Source of the DNA: Paenibacillus flagellatus
GTDB lineage: Bacteria > Bacillota > Bacilli > Paenibacillales > NBRC-103111
NCBI RefSeq assembly: GCF_003217775.1
Contig: NZ_QJVJ01000004.1
Coordinates: 186,001 to 250,000 of the forward strand
Length of the DNA: 64,000 nucleotides
Direction of reading: 5' to 3'
The translations under genes were made by a program, and so were the position numbers. This document shows, in pieces, positions 6,941 through 16,796 of the stretch. The first letter of the stretch is position 1. Each line of letters opens with the position of its first letter. The notes under the pieces are model-generated. The model ran no database searches. It was not told the origin of the DNA and was given only the letters and a program-made list of their open reading frames with translations.

Positions 6941-8760
6941 CAACCGGCCGAACGGTTCGGAATTTTGATGAAGAATGTCGTCCCTTGTCCGAGCTCGCTC
7001 TCGGCGTGGATCGAGCCGTTATGGGCGTCGACGATGTTTTTCACGATCGCGAGGCCGAGCCCCGTGCCGCCCGACGACCCGCGCGTCCGCGCCTTGTCGG
7101 CTTTGTAAAACCGTTCGAAAATATAGGGCAAATCTTCGCGCGGAATGCCTTGACCCCCGTCTTCGATCTCGAACAGGACGCTTTCGTCCTTCGGATCGGC
7201 CGGCCGCTTGACGCGAAGCGCAATCCACGAGCCCGAAGGCGTATGCCGCACCGCATTGTCCAGCAAATTCGTCAGCACCTGCTCGAGCCGGTCTTCATCG
7301 GCGCTGTAAAGCGTCATGTCCGGCTCCGCCGCCTCGACTTTCAAGGCGATGCCCCGCTCCTTGCACAGCGCGGTAAACTTGCGGTTGACTCGGGCGAGGA
7401 GCGGATCGAGTGCAAACCGGCGGAAATGAAGCTCGATATGCCCCGCCTCCATCCGGGCGAGATCGAGCAAATCTTTCACGAGCCGGCCCATGCGCAGCGA
7501 TTCGTCGTGGATCACTTGGGCGAGCTCCCGCCGCTCCTCCGGCGTGGCCGCGATATCGTCGAGCAGCGCCTCGCTGTAGCCTTGCAGCATCGACAGCGGC
7601 GTCCGCAGCTCGTGCGAGACGTTGGCGACGAAATCTTTGCGCAGCTTGTCGAGCCGGTGCTCCTCGGTTACGTCGCGGAGCACCGCAACCGTGCCGCGCA
7701 GCCCGTCGGTCGAGTAGAGCGGCGCCATGACGACGGAATAGACGTTGCTGCGCACGTGCACGTTCGACGTCGTTTCCTTGTTGCTGCGGACGACCGTCTC
7801 GAACAGCGGCTGCAGCGGCTGCGGCACCGGCGAGCCTCCGTCCGTCTGGCCGCCGGCCCCGTCCTCCCAGCCGAGCTCCCTCCACTCCTCGACGAGCCGT
7901 TCCCCTTGCGGGTTCGTCAAGATGACGCGACCGTCGGCGTCCAGCGTCACGACCGCGTCGGTCATGCTTCGCAGGACGCTCGACAGGTGCTCCTTCTCGT
8001 GATTGAGGGCGTTGATCGTCTCGTCGAGCCGGCCGGTCATATGGTTGAAGGCGACGGCCAATTCCCCGATTTCGTCCGACGACGAGACGGGGACCCGCGT
8101 CTTGTACTCGCCGAGCGTGATGAAGTCGGCCGCCTTCTTCATCTGCAGCAGCGGCTGCGTAATTTTCGTCGACAGGAAGAAGGCGAACAGCGTCGTAAGC
8201 AGGAAGCCGATGACGGCGGCGATGACGAACAAATTTTGAAAGTACGCTTGCGTGTAGGCGAGCGTCAGCTGCGCCTGGTACAGCACGACGACGCCCCGGA
8301 CCGGCGCGTCGGTCACGTTTTCCCGCTGCGGGACGGCTACGGCGAGAAACCGTTTGCCCGTCCCCGGGTCGTAATAAATGGCCGGGAAGATGCCGCCCGC
8401 CAACACCTGCTTCAGCGTATCCGCATCGAACAGGTCGGTGGCGAGAAGCCGCGGCACCTGCGATTGGTCGGGCGCCGGGATCGTCTCCTCCAGCCGCTCG
8501 TTCAGCACGATCAGCGCCGCGTCCTGCGCGTCGAGCAGCTCCGCCACGGCGGCGACATACGGAAAATCTTCGTGATGCAGGCTCAAGTCGCTCGACACTT
8601 TGAGCGCCATTTTTTGCAGGCTGCGTTCCTGATCTTTGGAGTTGGCGATATTCGTATTGAGAAATTGGCCCATAAAGACGCCGTTGATCACGAGAACAAC
8701 GGCGACTAATCCGATTATGGTCATCCACAGCTTGCCGACGACGCTTTTCCACAGTTTCAC
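6940..8760 (-). CDS. resE: Sensor histidine kinase ResE
   Basis: This 606-residue kinase has an N-terminal membrane helix (about 7-29), an extracytoplasmic domain, a second helix near 178-200, a HAMP segment, a PAS-like domain (about 255-365), the phosphoacceptor motif SHELRTPL with His near 383, and an ATPase domain with NLLDNAVRH and GTGLGLAIV. It starts with GTG one base after the resD stop, so the pair is cotranscribed. Position directly after resABCD identifies it as ResE, which in B. subtilis senses oxygen or redox state and phosphorylates ResD. Confidence 0.95.
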   Translation of the reverse strand: MKLWKSVVGKLWMTIIGLVAVVLVINGVFMGQFLNTNIANSKDQERSLQKMALKVSSDLSLHHEDFPYVAAVAELLDAQDAALIVLNERLEETIPAPDQSQVPRLLATDLFDADTLKQVLAGGIFPAIYYDPGTGKRFLAVAVPQRENVTDAPVRGVVVLYQAQLTLAYTQAYFQNLFVIAAVIGFLLTTLFAFFLSTKITQPLLQMKKAADFITLGEYKTRVPVSSSDEIGELAVAFNHMTGRLDETINALNHEKEHLSSVLRSMTDAVVTLDADGRVILTNPQGERLVEEWRELGWEDGAGGQTDGGSPVPQPLQPLFETVVRSNKETTSNVHVRSNVYSVVMAPLYSTDGLRGTVAVLRDVTEEHRLDKLRKDFVANVSHELRTPLSMLQGYSEALLDDIAATPEERRELAQVIHDESLRMGRLVKDLLDLARMEAGHIELHFRRFALDPLLARVNRKFTALCKERGIALKVEAAEPDMTLYSADEDRLEQVLTNLLDNAVRHTPSGSWIALRVKRPADPKDESVLFEIEDGGQGIPREDLPYIFERFYKADKARTRGSSGGTGLGLAIVKNIVDAHNGSIHAESELGQGTTFFIKIPNRSAG

Positions 8761-8761
8761 G

Positions 8762-9481
8762 TTATTTGGGCACCTCGAGCTTGTAGCCGACGCCCCATAC
8801 GGTCGTAATCATCGACGCCGCCTCCGGAGAAACTTTGTTCAGCTTCTCGCGCAGCCGCTTCACGTGCGTGTCGACCGTACGCAGGTCGCCGAAAAATTCG
8901 TAGTTCCAGACGTCCTTCAGCAAATCTTCGCGCGAAAACACTTTGTCCGGGGACGTAGCCAAATAGTGAAGCAGTTCGTACTCCTTCGGCGTCAGCGCCA
9001 CCTCCTGCCCGCCGGCCGTGACGCGGTGGGCGTCGTGCTCGATGACGAGATGGGGGAAGACGATGTTGTTGCTCGCATGAATCGCGTCCTTGGCCAAGTA
9101 CGCGGTCGCCGAGGACCGGCGCAAAATCGCCTTGACCCGGTAAATGACTTCGCGCGGGCTGAACGGCTTGACGACGTAATCGTCGGCGCCGACCTCGAAC
9201 CCCTGCACCCGGTTCGTCTCCTCGCCCTTCGCCGTCAGCATGATGACCGGCGTCGCCTTCACCTGGCGAAGCCGGGCGCAAACCTCGGTGCCGTCGATGC
9301 CGGGAAGCATGATGTCGAGAAGGATCAAGTCGTAGTCGCCCTCGAGCGCTTTCGCCAGCGCCGATTCGCCGTCCTCCGCCTCGTCGATGACGAAGCCTTC
9401 CTTCTCCAAATACATCCGCAGCAATCGGCGGATGCGTTCCTCGTCGTCGACGACCAAAATGCTCGCTTTCATATCCACCAT
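8762..9481 (-). CDS. resD: Response regulator ResD
   Basis: This 239-residue OmpR-family regulator has a receiver domain (ILVVDDEERIRRLL, phosphoacceptor Asp near 54 in LLDIMLPG, conserved Lys in VVKPFSP) and a winged-helix DNA-binding domain ending VWGVGYKLE. The start ATG follows AAGGAGG. It is the fourth gene of the res operon. ResD activates respiratory and anaerobic genes, and in B. subtilis resABC itself. Confidence 0.96.
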   Translation of the reverse strand: MVDMKASILVVDDEERIRRLLRMYLEKEGFVIDEAEDGESALAKALEGDYDLILLDIMLPGIDGTEVCARLRQVKATPVIMLTAKGEETNRVQGFEVGADDYVVKPFSPREVIYRVKAILRRSSATAYLAKDAIHASNNIVFPHLVIEHDAHRVTAGGQEVALTPKEYELLHYLATSPDKVFSREDLLKDVWNYEFFGDLRTVDTHVKRLREKLNKVSPEAASMITTVWGVGYKLEVPK

Positions 9482-9518
9482 TACGGTTCAACCTCCTTCA
9501 TGGAGCAGCGCTAATGGG

Positions 9519-10778
9519 CTAGACGCCCGCGTACGAGTGAAGCCCGGCGATGATCAGGTTGACGCCGATCAGCGTAAACATGACGACGACGAAGCCGATA
9601 ACCGCCAGCCAGGCGGACTTGCGGCCCTGCCAGCCGCGGGAAAGCCGGAAATGCAGGTAAGCGGTGTAAAACAGCCACGTAATGAGCGCCCATACTTCCT
9701 TCGGGTCCCAGCCCCAAAACCGCCCCCACGCCTCGTGCGCCCAAATCATCGCGAAAATAAGCGCGCCGAGGGTGAAAATCGGGAAGCCGATGGCGATGGC
9801 GCGGTAGCTGATTTCGTCCAAATCCTCCGCGTCCATCCCGCTCATCGCCGGATGGATCGCCGCGCCGATCTGCTTGCGCAGAACGAGCCGCAGCAGCCCG
9901 TACAAGAGAAGGCCGGCGATGACGGACCAGATGAACGTGTTCAGCTTTCGTCCCGCGTTGACGCCGTTCATCCACGACGGCGCCGTGAACGGCGGTTCGG
10001 TCATGCCGAGGAACGGCTTCATTTCCACGACGGTGCTGTTGTACGGCTTGACGATCGGCGGAAGCACGTAATCGACGGTTCCGGTCTCGACGATTTCTTT
10101 GCCGCTCTGATCGATCCTCGTCGTCTCCTGCGAGAACGACGCTTCGTAGCCGAGCCCTTTGAACAGGAACACGCTGCCGACGAACGCCACGATGAGCAGG
10201 ACGACGAAAATGACGAACTCGACGCCGCGACGCTCGCGACGGTCCGTCTTCGAAGTGCCCGAATAGTTGACGACGCGGATCAAATACATGAGCCCGCCGG
10301 CGAAGCCGACGGCGAAAAACGCTTCCCCGAGCGCCGCGGTCGTTACGTGGATTTTCAGCCAGTAGCTTTGCAGCGCCGGTATGAGCGGCTGAATATCCGG
10401 CGGGAAGACGAGCGCGTACGCCAGGATGATGACCCCGACCGGCATCGCGAACATGCCGAGCACCGACGTCTTATAGATCAGATAGACGACGATGAACGCG
10501 AGCACGATCATCATCGCGAGGAACGTCATGAACTCGAACATGTTGCTTGTCGGGATATGGCCGGCCGCCGCCCATCGGGTGAAGAAAAAGACGAGCTGCG
10601 AGGCGAAGCCGAGTATCGTGACGGAGAGTCCGATCGTCCCCCACCGTTTCGCGTGGCGCTCCGGGTCTCGCGAGCTCCACTTTTTGCCCGTGACCGCAAT
10701 CACGAACGTAATGAACGAAAGCGTGTATAGAATGAATGCGATCAATAAAAACGTTCCGCTGACGGTTTCCGTATTCAA
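9519..10778 (-). CDS. resC: Cytochrome c biogenesis protein ResC (CcsA family)
   Basis: This 419-residue membrane protein with many helices carries the tryptophan-rich haem-handling motif of CcsA proteins (WGRFWGWDPKEVWALITW, near residues 355-372) and conserved histidines such as WAHEAW. With ResB it moves haem across the membrane and attaches it to apocytochrome c. It starts with TTG and overlaps resB by 4 bases. A loop region at about 195-275 is longer and more polar than the membrane parts. Confidence 0.95.
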   Translation of the reverse strand: MNTETVSGTFLLIAFILYTLSFITFVIAVTGKKWSSRDPERHAKRWGTIGLSVTILGFASQLVFFFTRWAAAGHIPTSNMFEFMTFLAMMIVLAFIVVYLIYKTSVLGMFAMPVGVIILAYALVFPPDIQPLIPALQSYWLKIHVTTAALGEAFFAVGFAGGLMYLIRVVNYSGTSKTDRRERRGVEFVIFVVLLIVAFVGSVFLFKGLGYEASFSQETTRIDQSGKEIVETGTVDYVLPPIVKPYNSTVVEMKPFLGMTEPPFTAPSWMNGVNAGRKLNTFIWSVIAGLLLYGLLRLVLRKQIGAAIHPAMSGMDAEDLDEISYRAIAIGFPIFTLGALIFAMIWAHEAWGRFWGWDPKEVWALITWLFYTAYLHFRLSRGWQGRKSAWLAVIGFVVVMFTLIGVNLIIAGLHSYAGV

Positions 10779-12457
10779 TCCTTTTTCACCTCGTTGGCCA
10801 ATTGCTTCGGTTCGACCGCGACGCCGAGCTTGTTCAGCATCGCCGCGACGTCATTCCGCAGCCCGTACCAGTTTTTGTTCGTATGGGCGCCGAGCGACAG
10901 GACGTCGCCGTCGTCGAATCGCAGCCAGATGCGCCGATGCTGCCAGTACAGTCCCATGACGACGCCGATCATGAAGATCGTCGCCCCGGCGAAAATATAG
11001 GGCAGCGCCGTATCTTTGCGAAGGTTCAAGTAGGTCGTGTAGTTGGCGATTTCGACGTCCTCCATCGAATTGACCGAAATGTCCCACTCGCTGCCGAACG
11101 CTCCGTTGATTTTGTCCTGGCTGAACTTCTCCTTGTCGATTTCCCGGGGGAAATAGAAGTACGGCTGCCCGCCTTCCGGCATCCCCGGTCCCGTAATGAC
11201 GAAGACGAACGCCGGCGCGTTCGGCTCGTTGGATACCGTAATCGGCGTTCCTTTGTCGTTGACCGAGAAATCGGGGAAATATTCCTTCAGCGCGAGCTTG
11301 TACGGTCCCGCCTCGTAGGAGGAGGCCGGGTTTTTCGTACGAATTTCGATCGGACCGTACGACTGCCCGGTCTTTTTGTTTTTGAGCATCGCGTGAACCG
11401 CCAGCAGCCTCGGCGTCTCCGCGTAATCGAATTGATACGCGAGAAGCCCTTCGTACTTCAGCGGATGATTGACCGTGATGCTTTGACGCGTCAGCTCCTT
11501 CAGCTGCGGCTCGCGGTCCGGACTGTCGCAGTCGGCGACGCATTCGTACAGCACCGCCTTCGTCTCGTACAGCTTCGCTACCGTCTGCCCGCGCTCGCGG
11601 AACTGCTCGCTCATTTCGTTATCGTCGTAAAACGTGACGTTGAACTGCTCGTTTTTCAAATAGTAGTTCGTTTCGGGAATTTTCGCGGGCTCGCCTTCGA
11701 GGAAGCCGACATATTGGTCCAAGTACCAGCCGGGCAGCCCGCGCATGAGCACCGCGAGCAGGAAAATGATAAGCCCGATATGGTTCACGTACGGCCCCCA
11801 TCGGCTGAACCGGTGCTTCTCCGCGAGCAGCGCCGACCCGTCGGTATGGACGCGGTACCCTTTCTTCCGCAGCTTCTCCGCCGCTTCGCCGACCCATTGC
11901 TCCGCCGTCTTCCGGCCCGACTCGCCGTCCAGCTCCACTTTGCCCTTGTACACGACCCGCTGCCGGAGCAGAAACGACAGATGCTTGCGGATTTGCTGCT
12001 TGCTGAGGGCGCGATACAGCGGCAGCACCCGGTCGAGGCTGCAGATGACGAGCGACGTCCCGATCATGACAAGCAAAGCGACGAACCACCAGGAGCCGTA
12101 CGTATCGGACAAGCCGAGCTTATAGTACAAATCCCCCGTCCAGCCGTACGTTTCTTTGTAATATCGGGCCGGATCGACGTTAATGAACGTGTTTTCCTGC
12201 GGATAAACGGTGCCGAGCATGGCGCCGAGCAGGGTGGCCAAAATGAGGTAAATGGCGATTTTGACCGAGGAAAAAAAGTTCCAAACCCGGTCCAGCAAAG
12301 TCGGGTTCGCCTTCTGCGAACGCCGCGCGATGCCGTCGTAGCGCATCTCGAGGGGAGCCGTCCCGTCGTCGTCGACGAGCGGCTTGCCGCACGATTCGCA
12401 CAAAACGGTTCCCACATGATTTTGGTGGCCGCATTCGCATTTCGTGTTCGCAATCAA
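10775..12457 (-). CDS. resB: Cytochrome c biogenesis protein ResB with zinc ribbon
   Basis: This 560-residue protein matches ResB (Ccs1): helices near 75-95, 125-145 and 225-245, a large extracytoplasmic domain and a last helix near 490-510. It forms the cytochrome c synthase with ResC. An unusual N-terminal stretch has two cysteine pairs (CEC near residue 7, CESC near 20), a small zinc-ribbon pattern in front of the usual ResB core. The best start is a TTG after AAGGAG. resC overlaps its end. Confidence 0.94.
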   Translation of the reverse strand: MIANTKCECGHQNHVGTVLCESCGKPLVDDDGTAPLEMRYDGIARRSQKANPTLLDRVWNFFSSVKIAIYLILATLLGAMLGTVYPQENTFINVDPARYYKETYGWTGDLYYKLGLSDTYGSWWFVALLVMIGTSLVICSLDRVLPLYRALSKQQIRKHLSFLLRQRVVYKGKVELDGESGRKTAEQWVGEAAEKLRKKGYRVHTDGSALLAEKHRFSRWGPYVNHIGLIIFLLAVLMRGLPGWYLDQYVGFLEGEPAKIPETNYYLKNEQFNVTFYDDNEMSEQFRERGQTVAKLYETKAVLYECVADCDSPDREPQLKELTRQSITVNHPLKYEGLLAYQFDYAETPRLLAVHAMLKNKKTGQSYGPIEIRTKNPASSYEAGPYKLALKEYFPDFSVNDKGTPITVSNEPNAPAFVFVITGPGMPEGGQPYFYFPREIDKEKFSQDKINGAFGSEWDISVNSMEDVEIANYTTYLNLRKDTALPYIFAGATIFMIGVVMGLYWQHRRIWLRFDDGDVLSLGAHTNKNWYGLRNDVAAMLNKLGVAVEPKQLANEVKKD

Positions 12458-12472
12458 GGGGGGTTCGCTCCT

Positions 12473-12997
12473 TTACGGTTTCAGCATCGACCGGACCGTA
12501 GCGTCGATGAACGGCTCGTCCATCTCGATGGCGGCGATTTTGACGATCTTGCCGTCCGGGTCGACGAAAAATGTCGTCGGATACGACCGGACCGCATAAC
12601 GGTCCCTCATGCGAAGCTCCTTGTCGAACAGGACGGGAAACGTCACTTCGTTTTGGCGGACGAAGCTTTGGACGGTAACGGCGCTTTCGTCGAGATTCAG
12701 CCCGAGCACGACGAGGCCCTGGTCCTTCCATTTGTCGTACTGCCGCTGAATGGCCGGCATTTCGCGGGCGCACGGCTCGCACCACGTTCCCCAGAAGTTG
12801 ACCATCACCGGCTTGCCGCGCAGGTCGGACAACCGGTATGTCTTGCCGTCCAGCCCCTGTAACGAAAAATCAGGAGCCGTGCTCCCTTCCCGCGGAATGT
12901 TCTCCTCGGCGAACAGGCTGCTCCCGATCGTATATCCGCCGATCAGCAGAACCGCGGCCAAGATGACGCCTTGGATCCATCTCCGATTATTGCGCAT
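12473..12997 (-). CDS. resA: Thiol-disulfide oxidoreductase ResA
   Basis: This 174-residue thioredoxin-fold protein has an N-terminal signal anchor (about 9-27) and the redox motif WCEPC. The CEPC active site and the position ahead of resB fit ResA, which reduces the haem-binding cysteines of apocytochrome c outside the membrane. It is the first gene of the res operon. Confidence 0.96.
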   Translation of the reverse strand: MRNNRRWIQGVILAAVLLIGGYTIGSSLFAEENIPREGSTAPDFSLQGLDGKTYRLSDLRGKPVMVNFWGTWCEPCAREMPAIQRQYDKWKDQGLVVLGLNLDESAVTVQSFVRQNEVTFPVLFDKELRMRDRYAVRSYPTTFFVDPDGKIVKIAAIEMDEPFIDATVRSMLKP

Positions 12998-13039
12998 CGC
13001 GGATCACCTTCGCTTCGTATTGTCAATCCAACTACTCAC

Positions 13040-13045
13040 ATTATA
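13040..13045 (-). promoter_or_regulatory. Possible -10 of the res operon
   Basis: A perfect TATAAT on the minus strand lies about 43 bases before resA. The nearest -35-like hexamer (TTGACC) is only 13 bases upstream, which is too close. A poor -35 would fit a promoter that needs an activator such as ResD, but no ResD site was identified. Confidence 0.35.
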
Positions 13046-13073
13046 AGCGAAAACGTTCGGTCAAATAGAGCCG

Positions 13074-13826
13074 TCATTGCGGCTTAATTTGAACATTATG
13101 TGACCGGACCGCGCTGTCGCGCAGCTCGGCGACTTCCGCCGCGGTGAGCGCCCGGTACTTGCCCCGCATCAGGCCGGACACCGTCAGCGGCCCGAACTGG
13201 ACCCGTCTCAGCTTCTCGACCGGAAACTTGATCGCGTCGAACATGCGGCGCACTTGCCGGTTGCGGCCTTCGTAAATCGTGATCGAGACGATCGTCTCGT
13301 TCTTGTCCGGGTTGATGTCGACGTATTCGACCTCGGCCGGCGCGGTCATGCCGTCCTCGAGCTGGACGCCCGTACGAAGCTTGTCCAGCAGCTCGCCGTG
13401 CGGCACGCCTTTCACCGTCGCGTGGTACGTCTTCGGCACGTGGTGCTTCGGATGCGTCAGCAGATTGGCCAGCTCGCCGTCGTTCGTCAGCAGCAGCAGC
13501 CCCTCGGTGTCGTAGTCGAGCCTTCCGACCGGATACACCCGCTCCTTTACGCCGTGGAGATAATCGGCCACCACCTTGCGCCCCTCGGGGTCTTTCGCGC
13601 TCGTAATGACGCCTCGCGGCTTGTTGAACAGCAAATACGTTTTTTTCTGACGATTGATCGGACGCCCGTCCACCTTTATCGCGTCGACGTCGGGGTCGAC
13701 CTTCACCCCGAGCGTCGTCACCGTCTCGTCGTTCACCTGAACCCGTCCGGCTTCGATATATTCCTCGCACTTGCGGCGGGAAGCTACGCCGGCTTGGGCG
13801 AGCACTTTTTGCAAACGTTCCATCAT
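13074..13826 (-). CDS. rluB: 23S rRNA pseudouridine synthase RluB
   Basis: This 250-residue protein has an N-terminal S4 RNA-binding domain (about 1-60, MERLQKVLAQAGVASRRKCE) and a pseudouridine synthase domain with the catalytic loop GRLDYDTEGLLLLTNDG, catalytic Asp104. RluB-type enzymes modify the peptidyl transferase region of 23S rRNA. It lies between the amidase gene and resA; B. subtilis also has rluB between spmB and resA. A GAGGTG ribosome site precedes the start. Confidence 0.94.
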   Translation of the reverse strand: MMERLQKVLAQAGVASRRKCEEYIEAGRVQVNDETVTTLGVKVDPDVDAIKVDGRPINRQKKTYLLFNKPRGVITSAKDPEGRKVVADYLHGVKERVYPVGRLDYDTEGLLLLTNDGELANLLTHPKHHVPKTYHATVKGVPHGELLDKLRTGVQLEDGMTAPAEVEYVDINPDKNETIVSITIYEGRNRQVRRMFDAIKFPVEKLRRVQFGPLTVSGLMRGKYRALTAAEVAELRDSAVRSHNVQIKPQ

Positions 13827-13846
13827 CTCTGGAGGTCACCTCAACC

Positions 13847-14188
13847 CTAATGATAACCATCCTTTGGCGAAATCACAAGTTCGGACCATGGAAAATAAGC
13901 CCCCGGACAGCCGTCGGTGTGCGAGATCAAATCTCCCGGGTCGAGACCGAACGTTTCCGCGAGCCGGAGCACGAGCTTCTGCACGACGAAAACCTGTTCC
14001 CGGGCCTGGCCGGAAGCCGCTTCCTCCGGGCGGGAGAAGTCGCCTTCGACGCAGATATGGATCCGGGACGCTTCGGTCGCATCCGCGGACGGAACGATCG
14101 TGCCGTCACGCGTGACGTAGAAGTCGTAGCCTCTGCCGTTAATCGACGAACAGACGGAATGATGAATCGTGATGCCGTTCGGACGCAT
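13847..14188 (-). CDS. Small peptidoglycan amidase-like (PGRP/Amidase_2) protein
   Basis: This 113-residue protein has motifs of the zinc N-acetylmuramoyl-L-alanine amidase / PGRP fold: ITIHHS near residues 6-11, a central HICVEGDF and a C-terminal SHTDGCPGAYFPW, giving two histidines and a cysteine as likely zinc ligands. The family cuts the bond between muramic acid and the stem peptide. The start at 14188 is chosen because GGGGAGG lies 9 bases upstream; an earlier in-frame ATG at 14245 has none. No signal peptide is visible, so export or cytoplasmic recycling is open. It is just upstream of rluB. Confidence 0.75.
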   Translation of the reverse strand: MRPNGITIHHSVCSSINGRGYDFYVTRDGTIVPSADATEASRIHICVEGDFSRPEEAASGQAREQVFVVQKLVLRLAETFGLDPGDLISHTDGCPGAYFPWSELVISPKDGYH

Positions 14189-14458
14189 GCCGGATCGCCT
14201 CCCCTTCTCGCTTGGCTCCATTGCGGAGTTGAAGCGGACGCGCATTCGCGCGAACGGCGATGCGGCCCGCTTCCAGCATTATATGGAGGCGAAAGGCCCG
14301 GGGTGCAAGCGGGGCGGGTTCAGGTTCACCGCTCGCATATCCGCTTCAGAAACGGCCGATTCCGGCTCATGGCGCAAATACGGAGTCTCATGTACAATGA
14401 GAGCGATTGCAAAGTCATATCCGGCCTATCAGCGCGTCGGCCGAAGGAGGGTCCCACG

Positions 14459-16765
14459 TTGCGCGGCACATCGAGAAAATCGTTCTTTTACCGGAGTCTC
14501 GGCTTCTATCTGCTCATCCTTTTCATCCCCTCGCTCTTTCTCGGCCTATCCGGCTACTCCGACATCGTCTCCGTCATGGAGAAGGAGGTGACGAGCGGCC
14601 ATGAAGACATGCTCGTCCAAATCCGCGAGTCGATCGACACGAAAATGCTCGAGCTGAACCGAATCGCCGCGGAAATTTCGGCCAACCCCGATTTGACCCC
14701 CTACGCGCTCAAGCAAGGGTTTTACCATACGCTGCAAATCAAGCCGCTGCTGCGCTACCGGGTCGCCAATGAATTTTTGAAGGAAGTGCTGCTGTACGTC
14801 AAAGGAAGCGATTACCTGATATCGTCCGAAAGCACGTATCCGCTCTCGCTGTTCAACCGGTCCGTCTACAAATTCGAGTACTGGACGCCCGAGCAGCTCG
14901 CGCACGCGCTCGACGCCGAATCGAGGCCCGTGCTGCGGCCGGCCGAATACGTCTCGATGAACAACGGCACGCAGGAGCGGATCGTCGCGTACTCGATCCC
15001 GATCCCGATCAACAGCCGGGAGCCGCACGGCACGGTGCTGTTCCTGATCAGCGAAAGCTCGCTGCTCGGCTACATGAAGTACGACCAGACGGTCAAAACC
15101 GGCAACACCGTCGTGCTCGACGAACACAAAACGCCGATCGCCTCGCTGAACCGCCGTTATATGGACGATCCGTCGTGGATCGGGTTGCTGGCGGACGACG
15201 GCGGCGCCGGCACCCGTGTCGTCGACAAAGGCCGGGAGCGGCTGCTCGTCTCGCGAACCGTTTCCCCGCAAACCGGCTGGACGTACGTGACGTTCGTCCC
15301 GGCCGACGACGTGCTGCGGGGCGTCCATCAGGTCGGAAAAAAGTGGCTGAGCTTCGCCCTGCTCATCACGGCGGTCGGCATCGTCGCCATATTCGGGGTG
15401 ATGCGGTTCAGCTACAATCCGATCCGCCGGCTCGTCAAGCTGGCCGAGACGAAATGGGCGCAGGCGGCTCAAGGCAAGCTGAACGAGCTCGAAGTCATCT
15501 CGGCGGCGCTCGACCAGATGGCCAAATCGAACGAGGAGAAGGACGCAAGGCTGCTGCAGAGCCGTTCGGCCGTCCGCAGCCATTTGCTGTCGCGGCTCTT
15601 GAAGGGCGAGTTCGACGGCGTCGACTCGTTCAACGCCGCGGCGCGCGAGGTCGGACTGGCGTTCCCGCCGGGAACGTACGGCGTCGTCGTGTTCGACGGC
15701 CCCGCACACGAACCGGCTTGGAAGGCCGCGCTGGCCGACGCCTTGGACGGACGCGTCGAAGGCGGCTTGACCGTCTACGGCCGGGAAAGCCTCGAGAAGC
15801 ATCAATGGATCGCCGTTTACGGTGCCGATGAGGAGACGCCCTCCGGCGCCGATGCCGCCGGGCCGTTCGCCCGGGCAAAGCTCGAGGTCCAGCAGCGGTG
15901 CGGCGTCCCGCTGACCGTCGGCATCGGCAATCGTTATGCCGAGACGGCGCAAATCGGCAAATCGTACATCGAGGCGTCGACGGCCGTCGACTTCAAGCTG
16001 ATCAAAGGACGCGGCGAAACGATCCGCTTCTCCGACGTCATGGAGCTCGACGCGATGCGGCCGATCCCCCATCTCGCCGACGAGCTCGAGCGGCTGAAAT
16101 ATGTAATCCGTCTCGGCGACGCGGACAAGGTGAACGCCGTCATCGCGCAAATATCGGATAAAATCAAGCGGGACGGCACGTCGCTCGTCATTGCCCGCTG
16201 CCTCTGCTACGACGTCGTCAACACGCTCGTCAAAGCTTTGTACGACGAGGACAAACGGCTGGCCGAATCGATGTTCCCGAACGTGGCCGCCCTGCTCCAA
16301 TTCGAGACGGTGGAGCAGCTGTCCGAATCGCTCGCCGCCTCCTCCGCCCGCTGGTGCGACCTGAAGCGGACGAACGAGCGCGGCGGGGAGCTGCTCGACG
16401 CGCTCACGGGCTACATCGATCGCCACTACGAATCTCCGTCGTTTTCCGTACAGGCGCTGGCCGATTTCGTGTCGCTCTCCCCCTCCTACGTCAGCCGTTA
16501 CTTCAAGGAGAAGACGGGCAAGACCGTAAGCGACTACGTGCATCAGCAGCGGATCGAACGGGCGAAGCGGATGCTCGAGACGCGCGATTATCCGGTGAAG
16601 GACATCGTGCAGCAGATCGGCTACTACGACGCGTCGAGCTTTATCCGCAAATTCAAAAACGCGGTCGGCGTCACGCCCGGCGAATACCGGAGGCAGGTCG
16701 AGCTGCGGGAGCGGGAGCGGGAGCCGGAACGGGAGCGGATGCCGCATATTTCGGAGCGGAATTGA
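14459..16765 (+). CDS. Membrane-bound AraC-family transcriptional regulator
   Basis: This 768-residue protein starts at a TTG 7 bases after AGGAGGG. It has one membrane helix at about 10-32, a large extracytoplasmic sensor-like region (about 35-290), a second helix at about 295-315, a cytoplasmic linker and a C-terminal AraC double helix-turn-helix (about 650-745, LADFVSLSPSYVSRYFKEKTG and DIVQQIGYYDASSFIRKFKN). The layout matches the one-piece membrane AraC regulators that Paenibacillus places beside carbohydrate importers. It should bind a ligand outside the cell and switch on the importer genes downstream. Direct DNA targets are not visible. Confidence 0.88.
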   Translation: MRGTSRKSFFYRSLGFYLLILFIPSLFLGLSGYSDIVSVMEKEVTSGHEDMLVQIRESIDTKMLELNRIAAEISANPDLTPYALKQGFYHTLQIKPLLRYRVANEFLKEVLLYVKGSDYLISSESTYPLSLFNRSVYKFEYWTPEQLAHALDAESRPVLRPAEYVSMNNGTQERIVAYSIPIPINSREPHGTVLFLISESSLLGYMKYDQTVKTGNTVVLDEHKTPIASLNRRYMDDPSWIGLLADDGGAGTRVVDKGRERLLVSRTVSPQTGWTYVTFVPADDVLRGVHQVGKKWLSFALLITAVGIVAIFGVMRFSYNPIRRLVKLAETKWAQAAQGKLNELEVISAALDQMAKSNEEKDARLLQSRSAVRSHLLSRLLKGEFDGVDSFNAAAREVGLAFPPGTYGVVVFDGPAHEPAWKAALADALDGRVEGGLTVYGRESLEKHQWIAVYGADEETPSGADAAGPFARAKLEVQQRCGVPLTVGIGNRYAETAQIGKSYIEASTAVDFKLIKGRGETIRFSDVMELDAMRPIPHLADELERLKYVIRLGDADKVNAVIAQISDKIKRDGTSLVIARCLCYDVVNTLVKALYDEDKRLAESMFPNVAALLQFETVEQLSESLAASSARWCDLKRTNERGGELLDALTGYIDRHYESPSFSVQALADFVSLSPSYVSRYFKEKTGKTVSDYVHQQRIERAKRMLETRDYPVKDIVQQIGYYDASSFIRKFKNAVGVTPGEYRRQVELREREREPERERMPHISERN

Positions 16766-16796
16766 CATACCCCCGCTCCCTCGCCCGCCGGCCGAA

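Noticed and set aside
13850-14458. An N-terminal extension of the AraC regulator back to 13850
   Set aside because: It overlaps the amidase antisense, has no ribosome site and does not look like a protein family. TTG at 14459 has AGGAGGG.
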